Shown one piece after another: positions 29,901 through 33,956 of a stretch of 33,956 nucleotides of DNA. The notes beneath the pieces are model-generated. The model did no database searches and was not told where the DNA came from. It saw only the letters and a program-made list of their open reading frames with translations. The DNA lies in contig JACRCZ010000007.1 in the NCBI GenBank assembly GCA_016218765.1, forward strand, positions 1 to 33,956. Reading direction: 5' to 3'. The position numbers and the translations under genes were made by a program. Within the stretch, counting starts at the first letter, position 1; every line of letters starts with the position of its first letter. The DNA is from Deltaproteobacteria bacterium. GTDB lineage: Bacteria > Myxococcota_A > Polyangia > DRWM01 > JAAZOP01.

Positions 29901-30220
29901 GGCTTGACCAGGTAGTCGTCGACGCCCTGCTCCAGCCCCCGGACCTTGTGCTCGACGGAGCGCTCCTCGGACAGGAAGAGGAAGGGGATGGGCGCCCACT
30001 CCGGCTTATCCTTGAGCGCCTTGACGAAGGCGAACCCGTCCAGCTCCGGCAGCGCCGTCTCGGAGATGATGAGATCCGGCGGGTTGATCTCGACCTTGCG
30101 CAGGGCGTCCCGCCCGTTGCTGGCCGTCGTCACGGCGAACCCCGCGTTCTTGAGGCTGACCTCGAGCAGTCGGAGGTCCTCCGGGTGGTTGTCGACTACG
30201 AGAATGCAGGGTCGCGACAC
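26951..30220 (-). CDS. Receiver-DUF4388 protein with transmembrane anchor and periplasmic TPR-like tail
   Basis: The 1089-residue protein has a receiver (1-122) with Asp10, Lys106 and Glu54 where the phosphoacceptor Asp should be (LIISETALPELDG). A DUF4388/PATAN-type domain follows at about 138-240 (FSGSLDDIGLVDLIQ, GALHLTRSGDRGVIYFQDGEVVDAE, EILMEGMRRLDEW), then a helical extension (to about 330). A Pro/Ala-rich linker of about 500 residues includes 14-residue repeats. One transmembrane helix (about 832-853) precedes a roughly 235-residue tail whose last part (AAKDLWRKRDRPGALDQLRAAVACDP and ALYGDRDLCVEAAAVAQPAAEANP) looks TPR-like. By the positive-inside rule the receiver is cytoplasmic and the tail periplasmic. 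The gene precedes the kinase and regulator genes on the same strand, suggesting a joint pathway. Domain names are from pattern recognition; the function is not known. Confidence 0.9.
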   Translation of the reverse strand: MSRPCILVVDNHPEDLRLLEVSLKNAGFAVTTASNGRDALRKVEINPPDLIISETALPELDGFAFVKALKDKPEWAPIPFLFLSEERSVEHKVRGLEQGVDDYLVKPVFVKELVARLRLILQRKKRESLEGRGAKTKFSGSLDDIGLVDLIQTVDLSKKTGALHLTRSGDRGVIYFQDGEVVDAEVGRHRGVAAVYRLLTWSEGFFDVDFRPVRRTRTIHLSSQEILMEGMRRLDEWGRLIEQLPPLDTIFMVDAGELIGRLDEIPDEVNAIIRLTDGTRSLLEIIDAAPFDDLETLKIITRLSFYGIFIETGRKGAPPPRSEFAYAKEVAGEAELDAEPATFGSADEPSLADQVARAAASPPPPSIPPPAPPESSGAAPQALADSPPPAAEEEPAPAAPIVTAEEPAPVAPPPMVTAEAAAPAVPPPVVTAKAPAPVSPPPMVTAEALELAVMASVPRPPAAPAAVESGPAETPPPAAETPAPKAVAEGVGKVPAAEPPPAEPSAAKAAREAAEPLPATEPPAAKPSAAKADAEVVAQAAAGEPPVPKAVAEAPGQAPAPVAVAAPSPLAGPAVPPPLIPPAGLRPPVTPTLPIIAAPPPRASDAGAGTEPRPGESSKPPMPLTFKLPPLPSSAAPPTAPAAPPSAAAAILGSKPDEKKPTTLRLLADAPPAGGTATAAAAPAAHASAPDPLSQKPAPTTLRLGPPVAPPPAAEGETRARHPTPAQLDALARQLEARSPFSGSGVSFPPPPPGFRLAEGETPPPGSITREQLEAEASAKPEGDAETPEGKVDIVFGDSEPKVIVDLPPEKAAEKATGKPERSRTPSVPPAERRAGGVVWGLLITLLVLAAGVYLLVRFRGGKGPGADAAADVQLAAAPELDAAPEPDAGSWIEPEAAAAFDAGGPAWAGETVPVPPGWDDLDAGSWAADFVEPPADASAATDALAEPDAAPIAVADAAPAEEAVALPACGDNVQAAKDLWRKRDRPGALDQLRAAVACDPTALEPRLQFVVWVGETPALYGDRDLCVEAAAVAQPAAEANPTNGRLWFYYVSVLYRSRQREAADAAKARCLAIRPRDEYSESCRFLPE
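28884..29030 (-). repeat. 42-bp in-frame tandem repeats in the receiver-DUF4388 gene
   Basis: Three and a half copies of a 42-bp unit encode the 14-residue pattern x-x-P-A-P-V-x-P-P-P-M-V-T-A (about residues 397-446). The unit is a multiple of three, so copy-number change would alter linker length without breaking the frame. The copies differ at several bases, so the array is not very recent. Confidence 0.8.
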
Positions 30221-30305
30221 GGCAGCACCCCTTCCCGACGACTGGACTCGGCGGCATTCTCGGAGGGCGCGATGCGGGTGTCAAGACCGGGTAAGGTCGG
30301 GAGGA

Positions 30306-30806
30306 TCAGGGCTCGACCCAGAAGCGGCGGAGGCAGCATGCTCCGCCCTCGGGGAGGGACTCGGTGGTCTCGAAGCGCAGTTTCGTGCCGAGCCTGGCGT
30401 TGATGTCGTCGATCGCCGTGCGGAACCAGATGTCGCAGCCGGGGCGATCCTCGGGCAGCAGGCCCAGCCGCTTGTGCCAGTCGAACCACGGGCAGCCGTG
30501 GTGCTTGAGGTACGCTTCGCCGTCGTTCTTCCCCGGCAGCGCCTCGGCGTCCTCGCCCATGCACTGGCTGCTCCACTCGATCGATTTTGCGAACTGCATC
30601 GCCAGCGGCTTTTTCGGATCGAGCCGCCTGGTGTACGCGGCCGCGGTGTCGTGGCCGGTGATCTCCCACATCTTGTTCACGACCGCGACCGGATCGCAGC
30701 CCGGACACGATTCGACCACGGCCTGACGCCAGGCGAAGTGGCTGGCCCGGGTGATCTGGACGAGCACCGGGAAACGCTTCTCCACCGGAACCTCGTTGCG
30801 CGCCAT
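30306..30806 (-). CDS. Small Cys-rich cytosolic protein, possibly ATC hydrolase-like
   Basis: The 166-residue protein has no signal peptide. It has eight Cys, including SCPGC, QCMGE, GCPWFDWH and ACCLRRF. The C-terminal pattern, C-D-x-W then a helix, LGTKLRFETTESLPEGGACCLRRF, resembles the end of the L-2-amino-thiazoline-4-carboxylate hydrolase/V4R-like family, where a conserved Asp/Cys cluster follows a Thr-x-x-L-x-x-G turn. The match is weak and function is open. ATG 30806 was chosen over an upstream in-frame ATG because GAGGAGG precedes it. It is divergent from the Ppx/GppA gene across a 110-bp gap, in which I could not place promoters. Confidence 0.75.
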   Translation of the reverse strand: MARNEVPVEKRFPVLVQITRASHFAWRQAVVESCPGCDPVAVVNKMWEITGHDTAAAYTRRLDPKKPLAMQFAKSIEWSSQCMGEDAEALPGKNDGEAYLKHHGCPWFDWHKRLGLLPEDRPGCDIWFRTAIDDINARLGTKLRFETTESLPEGGACCLRRFWVEP

Positions 30807-30916
30807 GTCGCCTCCTCGGGTCGCGACCCGCCGGGGCCGCGACGCGTGGCCGGGCTTAGCCGGGGCGGTTCGAAAGGTCAAGCCGAACGCGGCCGACTTG
30901 CCGTAGACTGGCTGCC

Positions 30917-31831
30917 ATGAGCGAGCGGAGGGTCCTGGCGCTCGATGTCGGCACCCACACGGTGCTGGCCTCCGTCGGCAGGGCGCGGGGCGGGAGGCTC
31001 GAGCTGCTGGCGAACCGGCAGTGGTTCGCCCGGCTGGGCGAGGGCGTCCGCGCGACGGGCCGGCTGGCTCCCGCGGCGATCGGCCGGGCCGTGGCGGCGC
31101 TGCGGGAGGCGCGGGGCCTGGCCGGGGAGCTGGGCGCGGAGATCGCCGCGGTGGCGACGCGCGCCTGTCGCGAGGCCCGCAACGCGGAGGATTTCCTGCG
31201 GCCGGCGGCCGAGGCGCTCGGGGTGCCGGTCGAGGTCGTGAGCGGGGAGCGGGAGGCGGCGCTGACGTTCCGCGGTGCTTCGAGCGGACTGATCGTGGCG
31301 GGTCCGGGCCTGTGGGTCGACGTCGGGGGCGGCTCGACCGAGCTGATCACGGCCCGGGACGGCGTCGTGCTCGGGGCCGTTTCGACGTCGCTGGGCGCGG
31401 TGGCGCTGACCGAGGCCCACCTGCGGTCGGATCCGTACTCGGCCGCCGAGCTGGCGGCGGCGGGGGAGGCGATTCGCGCGGTCCTGGCCGGCGACGTGGT
31501 GCGTCCGGCGCCGGCGGTGGTCGCCATCGGCGGCACGGCGACGACCTTCGCCGCGATCGAGCTGGGCATGTCGAGCTACGACGGGGAGCGGGCGCACGGG
31601 TTCCGGCTGGCGCGGGAGCGGCTGGACGGCTGGGCGGCGCGGCTGGCGGCGCTGCCGGCCGCGGCCCGGGAGAGGGTCCCGGGGCTGGCGCCGGAGCGGG
31701 CGCCGGTGATCGTGGCCGGCGGCCTCGTGCTGGCCGAGGTGCTCGCGCGCGCGGGTGCCGCGGAGGTGATCGTCTCGGATCGCGGCGTCCGCCACGGAGT
31801 CCTTCTTGACCGGCTCGGACTGCGCGGATAG
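30917..31831 (+). CDS. Ppx/GppA-family phosphatase (short form)
   Basis: The 304-residue protein has the actin-like ATPase fold signatures of exopolyphosphatase/pppGpp phosphatases: ALDVGTHTVLASV at the N-terminus, VATRACREARN, VVSGEREAALTF, the phosphate-binding WVDVGGGSTELI and GGTATTFAAIELG. It lacks the C-terminal HD-like domain of E. coli Ppx, as do the short family members of many bacteria. Substrate may be polyphosphate or pppGpp. It ends 21 bases before the ATG of the HD-GYP/receiver gene, so the two are probably an operon, which would fit a nucleotide-signalling context. Confidence 0.9.
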   Translation: MSERRVLALDVGTHTVLASVGRARGGRLELLANRQWFARLGEGVRATGRLAPAAIGRAVAALREARGLAGELGAEIAAVATRACREARNAEDFLRPAAEALGVPVEVVSGEREAALTFRGASSGLIVAGPGLWVDVGGGSTELITARDGVVLGAVSTSLGAVALTEAHLRSDPYSAAELAAAGEAIRAVLAGDVVRPAPAVVAIGGTATTFAAIELGMSSYDGERAHGFRLARERLDGWAARLAALPAAARERVPGLAPERAPVIVAGGLVLAEVLARAGAAEVIVSDRGVRHGVLLDRLGLRG

Positions 31832-31852
31832 CTTGTGGCTCCGGAGAGGGCG

Positions 31853-33886
31853 ATGGCGGAGGCGGGACTTGCGGATCGGTTGCTGGCGGCGCGCCTGATC
31901 GGCGCGGAGAGCCACGCGGCCGCCGTGTACCGGGAGCGGACGTCCGGCACGCCGCTCGAGGACTACCTGGTCGAGACGGGCGCGATCACCGAGGACGAGC
32001 TGCTCAAGTTCATCGCGGGGTCCGTCGGCTGCCAGTACCTCACGACCGAGAAGCTCCGCAACGTCGCGCTCGCCCGGCAGCTCCTGGACATGGTGCCGGC
32101 GAAGATGGTGGAGGCGACCGGGATGGTCCCGATCCGCTACGACGCGCGGACGCGGATCCTCGCGGTGATCACCACCGACCCCGGCAACCTCGACGCCCTG
32201 AGCCAGATCCGAGCCGCGTCCGGCGCACGGGACGTACTGGCCGTGCGCGCGCGCAACGCCGCGGTCCGCGCCGCCATCGCGAAGTGGTACCGCGGCGACG
32301 AGAAGGCGTTCGACGGCGTTCGCGAGGTCCGGCTCGACCCTGCCACGCTGGGCGGCGCGGATCAAAGCAACGTGGAGGACTGGCTGGTGACCACCGCGCC
32401 GGGCGCCAGCCTGGTGCCGCCGGCAGCCGGACCGATGGTCGTCGCGCGGGACGCACCGCGCGACGCGCCGCCGACCCCGGGCTCGCGCGCCGCGGCCGGC
32501 GCGGCTCGCGTGGCCGCCGCCGCCGCCTCTCGCACACCTGCGGCCGCCGCGGCGCCTTCCACGGCGCCGACGGTCACCGAGGCCAACCCGGTCAGCGGCG
32601 TCGACTACCTCGAGACGCTCAACGTCCTGGTCAGCCTGATCGAGAACGGCCGGGCGGAGCTGCGGGGCCACTCCGCCGTCACCGCGCGCCACGCCCGCGA
32701 GCTGTGCCTGCGCCTGGGCCTGCCCTCGGCCGACGTCCACGCCGTGCAGGCGGCGGCCTACCTGCACGACCTGGGCAAGGGCTCGCCCTTCCACCTCACC
32801 TCGCTGAACGTCGCCGAGTGGGAGGGGCACCGGGACAGCGCCCGCAAGCGGTACGAGTCGCCGCTGCGTCTGTTCGAGGGGGCGTCGCTGCGGCCCGAGA
32901 CGACGCGGGCGATCCTGTACATGTACGAGCGCATTGACGGCCAGGGCTTCCCCACCGGCGCGCGGGGCAAGGAGATCCCGCTGGGGGCCCGCATCCTCGC
33001 CCTCGCCGACACCTACGCCGACCTCACGCAGAACACGCGCAACCCGTTCCGGCGCACGCTGGGTCCCACCGAGGCGATCGGCGTCCTGGACCGTTATCGC
33101 GACAAGGTCTTCGACGGCGACCTGATCGATCTTTTCCGCACCGTCGTCGCCGGCTCGGACCTGCGCCACCGCATCCTCGCCGGCTTCCGGCCGATCCTCG
33201 TCGTCGATGGCGATCCCGAGCAGTCGACGGGCCTGGAGATCCGCCTCCTGGGGCGCGGCTTCGACGTCAAGGTCGCGCGCACCGCGGAGGCCGCTTTCAA
33301 GACGCTCCAGGAAGAGGCGGTCCATCTCGTGATCTCGGAGGTCGATCTCGAGCCGTTCGACGGCTTCGAGCTCCTGCGCCGCGCCCACGCGGCCAACCAG
33401 GCGCAGCCCACCCCGTTCCTCTTCCTCACCGCGCGCGCCGCGGCGGAGGACGTCACCCGGGCCTTCGAGCTGGGCGCCGCGGACTACGTGATCAAGCCGT
33501 CGACCACCGAGGTCATCGTTGCCAAGATCCGCCAGACGCTGGAACGGCGGCCGACCGCCGCCCCCACCGCCGGCGTCAAGGGCTCGCTCGCCGACATGTC
33601 CCTCCCCGACCTGGTGCAGATCCTTGCCCAGGGACGCAAGACGGGGAAGCTCCACATCCAGGGCACGGACGGCCGCAAGGGCGAAATCCACTTCCTCGAG
33701 GGCCGCGTGGCCAACGCGCTCTTCCTCCGGTTGACCGGTGAGGAGGCGTTCTACGCCATGCTCTCCATCTCGGACGGCACCTTCGCGCTGGATCCCGAGT
33801 TCAAGCCGGGCGCCGCGGTCATCCAGGGCAGCGCCGAATCGCTGCTCCTGGAAGGAATGCGCCGCATCGATGAAGCGGGACGGTAG
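31853..33886 (+). CDS. MshEN-like / HD-GYP-like / receiver / DUF4388 signalling protein
   Basis: This 677-residue protein joins four modules. Residues about 5-150 resemble the GspE N-terminal/MshEN domain (ADRLLAARLIGAES, TPLEDYLVETGAITEDELLKFIA, LARQLLDMVPAKMVEATGMVPI), some of which bind c-di-GMP. After an Ala-rich linker, an HD-GYP-like domain (about 250-430) has HD at 305-306 (LHDLGKG) and DGQGFP at 362-367. The usual HHE before it is MYE, and GYP is GFP, so metal binding may be impaired. A receiver (about 446-565) has Glu496 (LVISEVDLEPFDG) for the phosphoacceptor, with Lys549. A C-terminal DUF4388 ends the protein (GSLADMSLPDLVQILAQGRKTG). ATG 31853 has GGAG upstream and is preferred to GTG 31835. 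Probably a c-di-GMP-responsive adaptor; this is inference. Confidence 0.9.
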   Translation: MAEAGLADRLLAARLIGAESHAAAVYRERTSGTPLEDYLVETGAITEDELLKFIAGSVGCQYLTTEKLRNVALARQLLDMVPAKMVEATGMVPIRYDARTRILAVITTDPGNLDALSQIRAASGARDVLAVRARNAAVRAAIAKWYRGDEKAFDGVREVRLDPATLGGADQSNVEDWLVTTAPGASLVPPAAGPMVVARDAPRDAPPTPGSRAAAGAARVAAAAASRTPAAAAAPSTAPTVTEANPVSGVDYLETLNVLVSLIENGRAELRGHSAVTARHARELCLRLGLPSADVHAVQAAAYLHDLGKGSPFHLTSLNVAEWEGHRDSARKRYESPLRLFEGASLRPETTRAILYMYERIDGQGFPTGARGKEIPLGARILALADTYADLTQNTRNPFRRTLGPTEAIGVLDRYRDKVFDGDLIDLFRTVVAGSDLRHRILAGFRPILVVDGDPEQSTGLEIRLLGRGFDVKVARTAEAAFKTLQEEAVHLVISEVDLEPFDGFELLRRAHAANQAQPTPFLFLTARAAAEDVTRAFELGAADYVIKPSTTEVIVAKIRQTLERRPTAAPTAGVKGSLADMSLPDLVQILAQGRKTGKLHIQGTDGRKGEIHFLEGRVANALFLRLTGEEAFYAMLSISDGTFALDPEFKPGAAVIQGSAESLLLEGMRRIDEAGR

Positions 33887-33956
33887 CCGCGTGACCCCGA
33901 CGCTCGCGGCGGCCGCGGCCCTCGCGCTGCTCGCCGGCTGCCGCCCGGCTCCGGCG
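33870..33956 (+). CDS. Lipoprotein (3' end outside window)
   Basis: Twenty-nine residues are visible. They begin MKRDGSRVTPTLAAAAALALLAGC, a typical lipoprotein signal with lipobox LAGC. The frame stays open to the window edge. It overlaps the end of the preceding gene by 17 bases. A GTG at 33891 in the same frame would also keep a hydrophobic segment; ATG 33870 is preferred because it keeps the KR n-region. No function can be assigned. Confidence 0.65.
   Translation, partial: MKRDGSRVTPTLAAAAALALLAGCRPAPA

Noticed and set aside
30878..33691. 937-residue open frame on the - strand opposite the Ppx and HD-GYP genes
   Set aside because: It is antisense to well-supported genes, with no motif of its own.

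Overview
The window is very GC-rich DNA from a Gram-negative bacterium. It holds many predicted lipoproteins, an AgmX/PglI-type C-terminal domain, DUF4388 (PATAN-type) receiver proteins and an NtrC-type regulator. That mix is typical of Myxococcota and related former Deltaproteobacteria. This placement is an inference from gene content; there is no rRNA or other direct phylogenetic marker here. I assign 25 coding regions, two of them cut by the window edges. I saw no tRNA, rRNA, CRISPR array, insertion sequence or integrase. || Layout. 1-1223 (-): 5'-terminal part of a lipoprotein with an alternating beta-solenoid repeat. 1224-1673: 450-bp gap with a G12 run, a hairpin and a three-copy 10-bp repeat. 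1674-5239 (-): lamin-tail-domain lipoprotein, BtuF-like helical-backbone metal receptor and patatin-like phospholipase, the last two translationally coupled. 5240-5541: G-rich tandem repeats. 5542-8174 (+): a tryptophanase-family lyase fused to a nitroreductase, overlapping coaE. 8288-15051 (-): beta-propeller-like lipoprotein, a 1389-residue secreted trypsin-like protease with TSP3, kelch-like and LVIVD-like regions, and an atypical SDR protein. 15142-19339 (+): a carbohydrate ABC importer (ATPase, binding-protein/permease fusion, second permease). 19340-19497: a second copy of the G-rich tandem repeat family. 19498-20841: an AgmX/PglI-like lipoprotein and, divergently, a DUF433/DUF5615 toxin-antitoxin-like pair. 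20946-24255 (+): a zinc-ribbon membrane protein, a family 2 glycosyltransferase and murI. 24257-30220 (-): an NtrC-type regulator, its histidine kinase and a 1089-residue receiver/DUF4388 transmembrane protein. 30306-30806 (-): a small Cys-rich protein. 30917-33956 (+): a Ppx/GppA phosphatase, an MshEN/HD-GYP/receiver/DUF4388 protein and the start of a lipoprotein. || The most striking observation is at 13777-13824. Twelve perfect CTGC tetranucleotides (read on the - strand) lie directly after a well-placed ATG with a strong Shine-Dalgarno, and they form the hydrophobic core of the signal peptide of the large protease. With 12 copies the leader runs into a stop after 29 codons. With 11 or 14 copies it would read in frame into the protease and make a lipoprotein signal peptide. 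This looks like a slipped-strand phase-variation switch captured in the OFF state. || Other unusual points are the tryptophanase-nitroreductase fusion, whose lyase domain lacks the two residues that normally contact the PLP 3'-hydroxyl, and two DUF4388 proteins flanking a Ppx gene that both carry Glu in place of the phosphoacceptor Asp.
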